Below, piece after piece: positions 37,680-51,123 of a stretch of DNA of 64,000 bases (the stretch's first letter is position 1; every line of letters begins with the position of its first letter). Location of the stretch: contig JACZZP010000003.1 of NCBI GenBank assembly GCA_015183035.1, forward strand, positions 744,001 to 808,000. The letters run 5' to 3'. A program made the position numbers and the translations under genes. Origin of the DNA: Meloidogyne chitwoodi (taxonomy: Eukaryota > Nematoda > Chromadorea > Rhabditida > Meloidogynidae). Under the pieces are notes generated by a model, which saw nothing but the letters and a program-made list of their open reading frames with translations, was not told where the DNA came from and made no database searches.

Positions 37680-40611
37680 TTATTGTCCCACACCACCACC
37701 ACCACTAATTCCTGCCCCTTCTTTTTCATTATTATCTAAGCCATTTGAATTTATTTGCTGTAAACTATCCAATGTCAATGCCATTCGTGAACGAAAGTTT
37801 AATAATGAATTACGGAAAATTCTAAAGGAAATTAATAAAACTTTAAATATTAACAATTTTAAAACAAAAATTAAAAAATTACTCATTGTCCAATCGATTC
37901 ATTAAACGCGCTCTAATTGATTTGATGGCATTACTTAAAATTAATTTAAAAAAATAAAAATATTTTTTAAAGAGAAACCTCATATCATTCGTCACAAGGC
38001 CTTGAAAAGCTTCTTCAAAAGCAGTTAAATCAACAATTACTTGCGTTGAATTATTTGATGAAGAAAAATCTACACGGGCCAGGACATTAAATAAATTCTC
38101 AAGAGCAACTTTAACGAAGTCACCGAGCACCTGGAAGTAGAGAAGACACCTGCAAAACCACCCAATTTTGGGGGCAATATTAATATCAGAGATTGTTAAA
38201 TATTCAATTTTTGAATGTTTTTAAGTATTTAAAAACACAATATCTGATATTTGGAAATTCTTACTCGTTAAGGAACCAAAAATGTTATTTAAACAACGAG
38301 TTAAAACATCAAAGGCGATTCTATGGAAATTTTCATCCATAATAAAATTAAAAAATAGCAGAAAATTCACTTTCACTTTTCCAAAAAATGAGCCTTATAA
38401 CCAAAATAACACAAACGACACATTTAATTTAAAAAATTTAAAACCTGTTGTACAAATTTAGAACAATAAGAGGCCATTTCTGCCTGAACAAACACTGTAC
38501 AAAGCATTAATTCTTTTATAAATTCAGAAACATCATCATCATTTGGCAAATGCTGATAATTCGCAAATTCAATAATTGAATGAATTTGTGTTGATTTATG
38601 TTTTGTATAATGAGATAATATTAAACTTCGATAAATAATTAATTTATCCTTTATAAGAAATTCTTTTTTAATTTAAAATTAATTAAAAAAAACCTTTGTA
38701 TGTTTAAATACTTGTTCTGAAAATTTAAGTCCATTATCACCCAAACGACGACAAATTAATGAAAGAGAATGATTAAGTACAAATTCAATGTTAGCAATAA
38801 CCGATAGAACTTGTCGACTTAATTGTTCCTAAAAAATAAAATATATAAAAAAATAATATAAAGATGAAAATCAAGTATCTCATTGTCTGGTATGAACTCT
38901 GGATACAGGGGAAATCCAGGCCTCATATCCAGGCGATCTCTACAAACAATATATTCAACTTAATAAACCTGTGAAATTGATTGTTTTGCATTCGGAATAT
39001 TTTTCATAATTTCACCACTTTCTTCCAATTCAATACTCGAAATTCCTGAAGTATCTGCTGAAAGAGTATTTGGTCTTTCTATTGTTGTTTTTACTCCTCC
39101 TGTTGCTGAACCAGAAAATGAAGTAACAGATTTTTTCTGTTGATTTTGTTGTTTATTTATTTGATGCTTCAATTTGAGCAAATGGTCACAACAATCACGA
39201 AATCCAAGTAAAAGAACAGTGAATAAATCAGTAATCTTTTAATAAAAAAATAATTTAAAAGAAAAATAAAAACCATGTGTCGCCACTTTTCTCGTTGAAA
39301 AAGATCAATTTCCCCAGGAAAATTTCCAAAAGAAAGAATACATTTCATATCAGGTAATAATTCATTTAATTCAGCTTCAAAACGATCAGGTAATGCAGTT
39401 CTGGGTATATCAGCTATTAAATCAATACGCCAATTTTCATTTGCACCCAATGCAATAATTGCTTTAAAATTATTTAATAAATTAAAAAAATAAAAAAACC
39501 TTCTTTTCCCCGTTCAATCAACAATCCCAAACATTTTAAACGAATTGTTGTACAGTTCAAAAAGTGGTTGTAAATGGTGCTTCGAAAGCTGACAATCTAT
39601 CAACGCTTTTATTGAATTTCTAAAACATAAATAAATTTGTAAATATTAAAAAAACCTGAGCAATTTAATTGAAGAAAACATAACATTCCATTGAGCAGAA
39701 GAATTAATAGGAGGCCAATGCACAAAATCATCTGTGTGCTGTTTTGTCACGGATTCTGGTAAAGATCCAGGCACAAGGGCATTTAATAAAATCCAAGAAA
39801 CAACATTAATTGTATTAATAAGCATTTGCTTAAAAATTATGTAATTATAATTTTGTTGAAAAATTGGGATTATTTTTAAATTAAAAAAAGGTTAGGTACA
39901 GAAGTCTTTTTTTAAAGATCCTATTTATTTAAATAAAAAAAATTTAATTACATCAATATCCATTTGACGTTCCTGAATTTCAGTCGCTTCAGCAAGTGAA
40001 GCAGGTAATAGAGCTGTAATAGATGTTGAACTGGTAACCGCAAAATTTTGAGAAATTTTCCAAAAAGTGTGCAACTTGTCAGTTAATAGACTCAATAAAT
40101 CTGTTACAAATGCTTGACGGAAATAACCAACAGGTTTAGATTTATCATCATAAGGAATTGAAGAAGTTTCAGTTGTTTGTTCAATTAAAAGTGATTGTTC
40201 TTCTAAATTTTAGTAGACTGAATTTTAATTTAAAAATATAACCGTTAAAATATTCAAGTTTAAGTAAAATTTAATCAAAAACACTGTTATGAAATTATCT
40301 TTGAAGTTCCCAAAGCATACTTTCCAACCGCCATGATATGCCATCATACAATCCCAAGCTGGATCAGATTCAGGATCCAGAATTTTGAGGTATTTAATCA
40401 GTCTACTCTTTTCTTCAAAAGAGGTGGTTATGTCAACAAGATGTTTTCGAATAATTCCACAAAGTCGGTCAACTTTTTCGTCAATACTGCCATTACTCAA
40501 AAAACGCAAAAATTCTTTCAAAAATATTTTTTAGAAAAAAACCTTCTTTAAGTAGGAATGTGACAATGTTTTGTTGATTCGAAGACGAAGGAAGTTGAGC
40601 TAATAATTGTG
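37680..40611 (-). CDS. sec-5: Exocyst complex component Sec5 (EXOC2), 5'-truncated
   Basis: Sec5 is a subunit of the octameric exocyst that tethers secretory vesicles at the plasma membrane. Exons read from 40611 leftwards give VDRLCGIIRKHL, KSRLIKYLKILDPESDPAWDCM, FVTDLLSLLTDKLHTFWKI, ILLNALVPGSLPESVTKQ, QVLSVIANIEFVLNHSLSLI, EFIKELMLCTVFVQAEMASY and DFVKVALENLFNVLARV, ending in a Gly-rich tail (SGGGGVGQ). Their order matches the middle and C-terminal parts of human EXOC2. The N-terminal part, about the first quarter including the Ral-binding IPT/TIG domain, is missing. The first readable exon starts at a splice acceptor (CTGCTCCAG, 40612) with no in-frame ATG, and only 190 bp separate it from the stop of the M16 gene. 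Either the 5' end was lost by rearrangement or it lies elsewhere. The remaining frames look intact. Family call is good; exon limits are approximate. Confidence 0.8.
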
Positions 40612-40802
40612 CTGGAGCAGATAAGATTGTTCATCATAACCAAATTTTAAAATGAACTATAAATTTAAATAAAATATAGAAAGTCGAAATATCGAATAGA
40701 TAATCGATATATGTATATGTAACTTACAAAAAAAGAAAATAAATTTTTCTATAAAAAAGAACGACAACAAAAATATAAAACGAGGTAAACAAAAAATATA
40801 AA
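40612..40802. other. Spacer between the M16 gene and the truncated Sec5 gene
   Basis: This 190-bp AT-rich spacer has no coding frame that could supply the missing Sec5 start. The ATG at 40632-40634 (minus strand) leads in another frame to an early stop. It includes a short AT/TA-rich stretch around 40690-40730 (ATCGATATATGTATATG). Confidence 0.55.
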
Positions 40803-43800
40803 TCAATCGGCTTTCAACTGTAGATCATCTAAAGTCATAATTCTGACTTTAAGAAAAAGCCACTCAACCTCCTTCTCTATTATATTTTGGTTTGTTGCAA
40901 TTGCTGTGACAGACTTATCCGCATCAAAGAGATTCCTAATAGCAATTGAACCATTTGTAAGTACATCTTCTCTTGTGGCGTGCCACACTTGTGCGCATAG
41001 TTCTCTAATATTATGAAATAAATAATGTTGAAAAAACTAAAAAAAAAATACTTTGTAAACTCCGTATTAATTCTTCGAAAAATAGCAAGAATAGCAGAAA
41101 GAGCAGTTGACTTAATAGTACTTTGTCTACCAACTAATTCACACACTAAACTTCTTTTTGCTGCTTCAAATTGTGTCTCATCTAGCTCTCCATCCAGAAC
41201 AGAAAACTTAAACATTAAAAAAATAAAAACATAGTCAAATGACTTACCACTGCTTCATGCACTTTTTCATAGGCTTTAGTTAATTTGGAGCAACTGTCCA
41301 AACATAAAGTAATAGTGTTACTGTCAGGCAAGATGAAAATCGAAGCATCGTAAGCAAGTCCAGTTCTTTGTACAGCGCTCCGTACAGAACCACATAGATA
41401 TTGTGAAAGCAACAAAGTCGCCATTGTAGATGTTCCTGTCCAGCCTCCTTCAAATTTGGCCTTTCGCAAAAGAAAGGCACTTTCAGAAACGCCAACCGAG
41501 ATAGCGTGGACTTTTCCCAAACCTGCCCAACTCTGTCCATAGGCTGGATCACACTAAAAAAATGATAAAAAAAAGTTTAAAAATAAAATTTTAATATAAA
41601 TCAATTTAGAAATTCAAAATTGATTTATTAAGGATTAATATAATGATTACCTGTTGCAACGTGGAAATTTCTTGATTTTTTAAGAATGTCCAGTCTCCAC
41701 CTCGTTTTTTATTTTCTTCCAATTTATTGAAATTTCCAACCAAATGTATATTTAACAATGATGAAAGAATATAGTCGTTTAAATTGCCTAATTGTTGCAT
41801 AACCATCTTATCTTTTCCACTTTCTAAAGCTAATATTATGGATCGATGGAATTTTTCATTTCCAAGAGAATCAAACATGGAAGCATTTGAGTCTAAAGGA
41901 AGTGATAAGCGATTTGATATTAAATGTAAAAGAATTAATGTACAAACATTTGTCATAAATCATCGAGGTGCTTACAAAATCTGTCATTTCATTCTGATCG
42001 TGTTTATATTTTTCAGCCGTATTTGCAAGCTTCTTTGCACAAACGAGTACTCTCTGTCGATCAGGTATAAGTTGTTTAAGGAATATACGCGTCCATTCAG
42101 CAAGCTTGTGATAATTTTCACCGTCTACTCGAAAGTGAAGTGTAGCAAAACGAGTGTAGAGTCCAGCGATCCCAATAGATATTGAAAAGGAAACAAGGTC
42201 ACGAACTAATTGCTTTGCTACTTCCTCGTAATTGAGTCTTTCGTTGTTAATAAATGCGTCTGATTGAAACATAAGATCGGCCCAGAGCATCAAATATTTA
42301 CGAAGATAAGATGGAATCTTTTGAGTATCAATTAAAGTGTTCACCTTTAATTATTTTATTATTTCAGATGAAAAAATTTAAATTAAATTCCAAGAAAATC
42401 CGAAACCTCATAAAAATCACTGTTAGTTTCATGCCAAATTGTATGAACTGGCCAATTCTTTAAGACTTGAGAAGAAACAGGAATAAGACAAAAATTCTCC
42501 AAATCCTTGACTATAAGATCATTAAGTATTTGATCTGTTGGTTGATTTGCCTGAAATTTGAAGAAACATCATAAATAGAAGTAATTAGAAACCTCATTCT
42601 TCGCAAGTGCCTCATTCAAAATTTGTTCCTTTTTTGCGAGTCCTTCGTTACCTAATTGTTGAATTTGAACGTCTAGTCTTTTTCTCTCCTATATTAAAAA
42701 ATATAATTAAAAACATCATTTCATACTTTCTCCATCATTTCGTCGACAGCCAATTCGCTAGGCTTTCCAATAACACAAACACAATTTTTGGTAAATGTCT
42801 CGGTAAATAAGTTATGCCAAAATGTTACTGGTTCGGCTTGTAATTTTCTTAGAATTTGTTGCTGAAATTAAAATTTTAAATATTAAAAATTAGACACGTT
42901 TATTTTAAAAATATATTAAAAACCTCCTGAAGTCGTTCCTCCAAATCTCTTTCTTGAGCATCTTCATCTGACGGTCCGTATAACTGATGACCAATTATCG
43001 AATCGATTATAAATGAGTGCGGACTGTTCTCCAAATCAAGTCGAAAACGCCTTATTTCCTGATCAATCATATACGAGAAGCGTTGTATATCAAACGTTTC
43101 GATTTTTAAATGATCCGCAACAGTTTTCGAGAAGAATCTAAAAAAAAATAATTGAAAAAGATTATTAGAAAAATAATTGTAATAAGGAAATAAATCAACC
43201 TATTCCTAATTTGATGAAGTTTAGCGATTGGTACATCTTCAAATGAAGCAATTATCTCACAATCTGTTTGCTCAGTTAAGGATATTGAAACTGAAGTGCA
43301 GAAAGGATCATCAATTTGCACAAAATCACCTTCCAGAGGAGCTCCAGAAGTGTCAGTAAGATAATCAAAAAGAAGAAGTAGTGCACGATTTCTGTATACA
43401 TTTGCACCTGCAGAGCCAAGCCAAGAAATTTCAACAAGACCTTTAATTATTAAGTAAAGTAATATTTAAATTCTCGAAACAAACCAGTTCTATCATCATC
43501 AGCTGGACAGATTACTTCCTCGCATGCTGGTTGAATCGATAGAGTACGCGTTGAAAATGGACGTTCAAAATTCTCAGGAATTAAATCGATATTTGGCTCC
43601 TCAACTTCTGATATAACATTGAATAGATTTTCAAGGTTGATTAAACCACAAACGGTTATAAACTAAAATTTATGTTAGAAATCATTAATTTACAAATTAA
43701 CCATGTTGTTAAGATGATAGAACTGTTTGTGGAAATTTTTAATTCTCTTAGCAGAACATTTTTCTCGAATATCAGCCAGAAGACCTCCTGAAGTCGAGGC

Positions 43801-44498
43801 GTAACTTGATCCATGATGATAAAACAATTCTTTCCTTTTCCTTTCGACAATTCTTCCCATCTGTGATTCCTTCATTTGCATTTCACTATAGACAACGCCA
43901 CCATCAGCACCATTTCCATCAATGTGGTGGACTTCAGTTAGATATTGCGAATCCTGTAATCAGAACATAAAATTTATAAAATTTAAGTCAAAATAACCGT
44001 TAAGAGAGGAGAAAGAAGATGATCAATAAGCACGGGAAGAGTTTTAATCAATCCAGCGCTGCCAACATGCTTCAATGTATACAAAGTGCGATCCTGATAT
44101 GTTTTGGCACCAGCTCCAGAACCAAAGCCTTAAAATATGGGTATATAAATATAAGATTTAAAGCCTACAGCGACTTGCGATGACGTCAAGAAAACCTTTG
44201 AACGGATATCGTTCACTTCCCATGCAAATTAGATGCTCCAATGCATGAGGAAGCCCCTCATCTGTCGTTGTTTCTGTTGCTAAAATTTGTGATAAAAATT
44301 CCGAATTATCATCCATTGGGGGTTTTAGTCCATAAAGTCAATTAATTTTACAAGCTTACCAAAACTAATCTTTCCTTCGACCATTGGTCCAGGTACATTT
44401 GCCACGGCAATTCGAAGTTTTGACCTTGTAGAACGGTAAACAGTAACATCAATGTCTTTGTAAACTGTGATTTTAGCGATTTTTTTAAAATTTTCCAT
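40803..44498 (-). CDS. M16-family zinc metallopeptidase (C05D11.1/Sdd3-like)
   Basis: A multi-exon gene for a protein of roughly 1000 residues. The start at 44498 (MENFKKIAK) is followed by KITVYK, the segment LRIAVANVPGP and, across intron 1, TTTDEGLPHALEHLICMGS. This holds the inverted zinc motif HxxEH (about H58, E61, H62) of the insulinase/pitrilysin clan. Further N-terminal markers are ERYPFKGFLDVIASRC, GLIKTLPVLIDHLL, YLTEVHHIDG and VVYSEMQ, with a candidate distal zinc ligand Glu. The C-terminal half carries GWTGTSTMATLLLSQYLCG and ELVGRQSTIKSTALSA and ends LDDLQLKAD. Best family match is the uncharacterised C. elegans C05D11.1 and yeast YOL098C/Sdd3 group, with a size near the usual one. 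The substrate is unknown. Frames look intact through short introns. Its first 590 bp are duplicated in inverted orientation at 32914-33503. It lies 190 bp upstream of the Sec5 remnant. Confidence 0.88.
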
Positions 44499-44782
44499 TA
44501 TTTTTCGATCCGTAATCTAAAAAATATAAAAAGTACAAAAAAAAAGAAAAAAGGATACTTTTCAACAAATGAAAAATCATGTAAACATAAATTTTTATCA
44601 TGATCTCACCAAAATGGCAACTCTCTACTATCATGTACCAAAAACAATATAATTGCGCCAAAAAACGCATACTTAAAATAACATACATAGGTATGTACTA
44701 TCTAATTTTTTATACAAAATAGAAACAAAAAAGAAACGTTAAAAAGGATTTTATAATAATAAGTTTACAAAATTAAAATCAA
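44499..44782. other. Spacer upstream of the M16 gene, likely its promoter
   Basis: 284 bp between the start of the M16 gene and the stop of the P-glycoprotein gene, which are on the same strand. It is AT-rich; the only open frame is without similarity. The proximal 19 bp (44499-44517) belong to the duplicated segment. It must hold the M16 promoter unless the genes are co-transcribed; nothing decides this. Confidence 0.45.
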
Positions 44783-47700
44783 TTATGTATTATCGTCATT
44801 TAAAATTTGAGTTTCACACAATGTCTTATAAATTCCAACTTTATTCAATAATTCGTCATGTGTTCCTTCAAAAATATCAAATTAATTTTTTGAAAAATAT
44901 TATTTAATAATTTACCCAATTCTGCAACTTTTCCTTCATCAATAACAGCAATAAGATCAGAATTTTGTATAGTTGATAATCGATGTGCAATTATAAGACA
45001 AGTACGCCCTATACGAGCAGTTTCTAGTGCCTTTTGTACAACCTTGAATTAGAAGGATTGTTTAAAAAATTTAAATAAAGGCTAGTTGGAATTAAAAAAA
45101 CCTTTTCATTCTCTGAGTCTAATGCAGAAGTTGCCTCATCTAACAATAACACAGAAGGTTCACGTATTAAAGCTCTAGCAATAGCTATTCTCTGTTTTTG
45201 TCCACCACTTAATTGTATTCCTTTCTCGCCAACACGTGTATCATAACCTCAAAAAATTTCTTATTAAAAAATTTAATTAAAAAAACCGTCAGGCAATCCT
45301 ATAATAAAATTATGTGCATTAGCAGAAATACAAGCATTGACAATCTTTTCATGTGAAATTTTCTTTTGATCAGACAATCCATATAAAATATTATCACGTA
45401 TTGAACAATCAAAAAGAATTGGTTCCTGTGATACAATACAAACTTGTGAACGAAGTTTGTGAATATTCATGTCTTCAATTGGAATACCATCCAAAAGCTG
45501 AATTTTTAAAAATATTTTTAATTTAAATAAATTAATAAAACTAACAATTGTACCGCGTGTTGGTGAATAATAACGTTCAAGTAAAGCCATTATTGTACTC
45601 TTTCCACAACCAGAAAAACCAACTAAAGCAACTGTTTGACCACTTTTTACATCCAATGAAAGTCCACGAAGTACTGGAATACCAGAGCGAGAAGGATAAG
45701 AAAAATAAACATTTCGAAATTGAATATAGCCTTTTACATTCTAAAAAATGTTTTTAAAAAAAACTAAAAATATTTCGAAGAAGCGAACAGAGACCTAGGC
45801 CTAATAATAAAAAGAATATCTTCCCCTTATTCATTTAGGAATTACTTTTTCAATAAGGAATAGTTAAAAACTCAAAAGATTTAAAAACCTGTTTAATTCC
45901 AAATTCTGATAAAGAATCAATTTGAGGCGGATATTCAATTAAATGAAAAAGTAAAGAAGCAGCCAAACGTGCCTTTACCACATCTGGTATAAAAGAACTG
46001 AAAAAATAAAATTTAAATAATTTAAAAATTAAAAAACCTTATTTGACCAACAGATTGTCCACAAAAAGCAATGGCAAAGAAGACACTTTAAATAAAAATA
46101 AATAAAAATATTAAAATAAAAATACCGAAAAACAGCAGTTGGAGTCATACTTCCATCTAAAACAAATATTGACCCTATCCAAAATGCCAATGCATACATA
46201 AAAAAGATTAACGACTGAGAAAATGCAAAAACAGCTCCATAAACGTGGACTTGCATAATATTTGAACTAAATTAATATAATTAAAATTAAAAAGATACTT
46301 TAAACAACCGATAAGGTCTAATTAATTGTTCACAATATTTTTGATGAAATACAGATTGTTTATTTAATCCTTGAACTGTTCGAATATTTTCTACTGCTTC
46401 AGAAGCGACTTTTCCAGCATCTTCCAATAACTTTGTATCACGCATTTTCTTGCCAAACTTGAAAAAAAAATTAAAAAAATAATTTATTTAATTAAAAACT
46501 TGTTGTTGCATTTCAAAATAACCACTAGCAATAATGAGAGCTAAAAAAATAAATATAAAAAATAAATAAAATTTCAATAACGAATAATTATAAGCAAAAT
46601 TAATGCCAATTTCCATCCATTAATGAAACCAATTGATATTGCTCCAATTAAAGTGACAATAGAGGAAATAACAACCATTAAACGAGTAAACACCTAAAAT
46701 TAATATTATATAAATAAAGATTAAAGACTTGGGGAGAGACATAATTATTAAGAATTTAATTAAGTTATTATAATTTTATACAGAAATTTCTAAAATATTT
46801 CCCAGAATGTATTAAATTCATTAAAAAATCTTCAAACTAACATATCGAACATTTGGAGCATCTGTCGCAAAACGAGTGCACAACTTTCCTGTGTTGTGAC
46901 GTTCATCATCATAAAATCCAATATCTTGACGTAGGAGATTTTTAAATGACTCTAATCGAAGTTTTTTGGTTAAGGCCTCTCCACTTCTACCAAGCATATT
47001 TGCCTTTAAAAAATATAAAAAATAATTTAATAAAAAATAAACCGAAATAAAGAATCCAAGAGCACTAAAAAATCCCAAAACAATAAACATTGCTGACCAA
47101 AAAAGTGAATCTTTTTCAAGTTGTTCTGGTGGTTCACTAAATACAGCAAAAATCTGAGCATAAACAAGAGCGAAAAAAGGGACGACTAAACCGCTAATTG
47201 TACATCCAAAAAGGCCAATAAAAGCATAACACCAATTTCCTTTGTTAAATTTAAAAACTTTTACAATTGAAGAAGGCTTTATATCATTCTAAAAATTAAA
47301 ATAATTGTTTTAATTTAAATTAATTTCTAATAATTAACCTCTTCTACTTCCAATTGCATTTGACTTATTTTAACAACATCTGATGTCTCCGATGTTCGTC
47401 TTCTTTTTAATCCTTTCAATGGCCCTGGAGAAGAAATTGATTTATGTGAAGTCGTTCGAGAAGGAACAGATGAAACACCTTTTAAGGAATGAAGAGATCC
47501 GCCAGAAGTTAATAGCAATGGTTGTTTATCAGTTTGAGCAACAGTTTCAATTTTGTCAGTTTGTTCATCTTCATTCTTAGTTGAACCATTTTCTTCTTTA
47601 TAAAAATTATATTTTTTAATTAATATTTTCATCAAGTTTAAACACAAAAATTACCATCTACAATGCCTAGTGCCCTCTCAGCTTCCCTTCTATGAATTTG

Positions 47701-50700
47701 TTGTTGGTTAACCATCTCGTAAAAAATTCCATGTTCATTATAAAGTTTTGTGTGAGTCCCAACTTCAACTATACGGCCTTCTTTAAAAACCAAAATTTGA
47801 TCAACGTCTCGAATAGTTGATAAACGATGAGCGACAATTATTGTTGTACGTCCTTCTTGTGCCTAAAAGCGTTAAATTATTGTTAACAAATAATTTTTAA
47901 AAATTAACCTTATTTAATGCTCTTTGAACAAGAGCTTCCGATTCTGTGTCTAAAGCAGAAGTTGCCTCATCCAAAAGTAAAACTTTTGGATTTTTTATTA
48001 ATGCACGAGCAATTGCTATTCTCTTTAATAAAATGTTATAAAATTATTTTTTATTTTTTTTACCTGTCTTTGACCACCACTTAACTGGGCACCACGCTCT
48101 CCAACTCTAGTTTTTAATCCATCTGATAACTTTTGAATAAACTCAAAAGCATTAGCCAAACGACAGCATTCTAACAATTGTTCTTTAGTAGCATTTTCAT
48201 TACCTAACATTATATTTTCCTTTGAATATACTTTTTTAATTTAATTAAAAATTTAATTGAAAACCTCTAAAGTTCCATCAAAAAGAATTGGTTCCTGACT
48301 AACAACACCAATTTGATCTCTTAACCATCTAACATTTAATTTACGTAAATCATGGTCATCTAAAAGCACTGTTCCTTTAATTGGATCATAAAAACGAAGC
48401 AATAAATTAACAATTGTTGATTTTCCACATCCACTAGCTCCTACTAAGGCTAATTTCTTTCCTGGTTCTAATGAGAATGTGACACCTTTTAAAACCTAAA
48501 AATTTTTTAAAAAATGGTGAAACATACAAAAATAAAAAACCTTAACATCCTTTCGTAATGGATAAGTAAAATGCACATCTTGAAAGCGAAGTGCACCTTT
48601 AACTTCCCATAATATATGACCTTCATTGCTATATGGATCAATGTGTGGTTTCTAAATTTTTTAAATTTATGGCCTGAAATTTGTTAATTTTATTAAAATT
48701 TTTAAAGTCAAAAAAATATAAAAAACTAACTCTATTAATAATTCGAAGAACATGTCTTGCGGCTCCTTTTGCAGATGTTATACTTACCAAATGAGGAAGA
48801 GCACCACCTAAAGCTGTTGAACCACTCATTACGGCAAACTAAAAAATAAATTAATTCTATAAAAAATAAAATTTTAAAAGTTAAGAGAAGTTGGGTATTT
48901 AAAATAACCAAAATTTGGGAACAGAGTTTTTAAATTCAATATAAAAAATTAATTAATAAAAATAAACTAACAAAAACAGTAAACACAGCACTCCTATCAA
49001 AATCTGAATACCACAATACAAGCCTAGATGCATACCAAAAAGCAACAGCGTAAGAAAAATGCATAATTATATTATTTATACCAACTAAAAAGATTTTTTA
49101 AAAAATTATAAAAATAAAAACCTCCAAGTGCCATATAAAGATATTTAAGTAAACCAGTTTTACGGCCGTCTTCTAATGCTCTTTCATATCTAAAAAAATA
49201 TTTTTGAATTTTAAAACAAAAAAAATTGATTTTATTAAAAAAAAAACCTCTCTAATTCTTGTTGTTCAGCATTTAAAGAATGTATTGTTCTCATAGAACT
49301 AAGCGTTTCTTCAGCAATACCACCAGCAATAGCATATTTATCTTGTTCTACTTGTGTTCTGGAAGATGTAATTTTACCCATCCAAGCAGAAGTTAAAGCA
49401 ATTGCTGGAGTGAATAAAGCCATAACTACAGTCATTTGCCAACTATAAAAAAATCCAACAACAAAACTTGAAATAAATGCTGCAAACCTTTTTTATAAAA
49501 ATAAATTTAATATTATTATAAGATTTAAAAAAATATTACATTTGTATAAAAAGAGAAGCTTTATCACCTAGTCCTTCTCTCACTCTTTCCAAATCATCAG
49601 ATAAACGTGCAGTTAAATTACCAGTTTGAACAGTATCAAACCAAGCAATATCTTGACGTAACATTGCATGTAAATAATTTTGACGAAGACGGTGTACTAC
49701 TCTTTCAGCTACTGCTTCCCAACAGGCTATCTTGTTAGAAAAAATAGAGAGATTTTTATTTATAAAAATCTCGTATATAAACTGTTTTGATTTATTTAAA
49801 ATTCAGAAATATGTGTAACCTTTATTCTCTTTAAATTTTAATTCTGAAATGAGTAAATAAACCATGCATGTGATCTCAAATATTTATTTCCTAGTTGGGG
49901 TTATCTATATTTCTAATTTGATCAAATAAAAATTCAAAAAACCCCCATTAAAAGAACAAACGTTTAAAACTAATTAAAAAAATACCTGAATATAAGAAGT
50001 AATAAACATAACAAAACCAAGTAATAAATAGTAGATAGAATAAATAAATACTTGATGTTTAAATTCTTCACTGGAGAGAGGAGCTATAGAATCACTTTCA
50101 TTTACAGTTGTATCTTTGTAAGGCTCATTTCTAGTTACAAAATCAGAATTCTCAGCCCGAAGAAATACTTTAAAATATTTAAGAAATTAAACAAATAAAT
50201 AAATTCAAATTTTACCTGAAGTCATACCACCCAACACAATAGAAAGCAAAGGAAATCCTGCTCCATGTATAACAGCTGCAAAAGTTCCAAAAAGAATGAG
50301 CAAATAATCTAAAGCTGTTGAAGAAGAGAACTAAAAATAATTTATTAATTAATTAAAAAATAAATTTATACCAAATTATTTGTTAAATTATCAACAAAAA
50401 TTATTTCATTTTCTTTTAATTCTTCCTTATTTTCTGTTGTTTCCAATAAAGGTAAACTAATAATCAAATTTTCAGAATTTTTAGCCATTTTTTAATTTTT
50501 TTCATTATTTATTTTAAAGCATTTTTATCAAAAACTTTAAATATTTTCACACTAAACCACATACTAGAAACACTTTCCAACTTTCTCTAAGCAAATATAA
50601 ATCATTCACACATTTCGTCAACAAAAAAAAAAAAGAATAAAACTTGTCTTTCCAATTATTTCCAAAAAATACTAAAAAATGACTTTCTCAAAAATTTGGC

Positions 50701-51123
50701 GAAATGTCCATATGACGAAATGAGAAATAACAAATTATTAGAGAGTTATTTGGTCGCCAAAAAAGGACGTTTCGTCTTTAAATGAAATTAACTCTACCGT
50801 AACTATTTTTAAAACAATTCCTTTAAAATTAACTTACAAGGCCAATTTTCTTCGGTTTTCTTTTTGCTTTTTTAGATTTTCTTTCTCTTGACAAAGGCTC
50901 TGAGGATCTTAAAAATTTTAAAATATAATTTTTGTTTAAGTATAATGTACCCATTGCTAGAATCTGTAGTTAAAGTTCCATAGCTAATTGTTAATTTTTC
51001 TGTAGTATCACCCCCCAAAAGTTGTTGTTTTTCATTATTAAACATTGAAGAACCTCCTATTAATACAGCAGAATGTCTTTGACGATCTTCTGCACTTTCT
51101 AAATCTGATGATTGTTGTAACAT
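44783..51123 (-). CDS. P-glycoprotein, full-size ABC transporter (ABCB family)
   Basis: A complete full-transporter (membrane-ATPase-membrane-ATPase) of roughly 1300 residues in many exons. It pumps hydrophobic compounds out of cells using ATP. The first membrane half begins [20 protein letters not shown]. ATPase domain 1 has Walker [10 protein letters not shown] (about 48425), [10 protein letters not shown], signature LSGGQRQ, Walker [13 protein letters not shown] and switch VAHRLST. The linker near 47340-47640 is Ser/Thr-rich with a candidate kinase site RRRTS. The second half has the membrane segments ([19 protein letters not shown]) and ATPase domain 2: GFSGCGKST (45600), [27 protein letters not shown] and IIAHRLST, ending NDDNT. 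All catalytic motifs are intact in both halves. There are two possible first exons: the long start at 51123 ([19 protein letters not shown], continuing [12 protein letters not shown]) and a short start at 50488 ([11 protein letters not shown]). Both splice in phase 0 to the same acceptor. Nematodes carry many pgp paralogues; I cannot say which. Confidence 0.95.
50486..50488 (-). promoter_or_regulatory. Alternative start codon of the P-glycoprotein (short first exon)
   Basis: ATG opens [11 protein letters not shown] and runs open to the donor TTG|GTATAAA, which joins in phase to the exon starting TTCTCTTCTTC. The long form supplies CTT|GTAAGT to the same acceptor. About 330 bp of AT-rich DNA between the two first exons could hold an internal promoter. 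Confidence 0.55.

Noticed and set aside
40597..40634. ATG at 40634 on minus as the Sec5 start
   Set aside because: It opens MMNNLICSST in a frame different from the conserved Sec5 exon and reaches a stop within about 35 codons.
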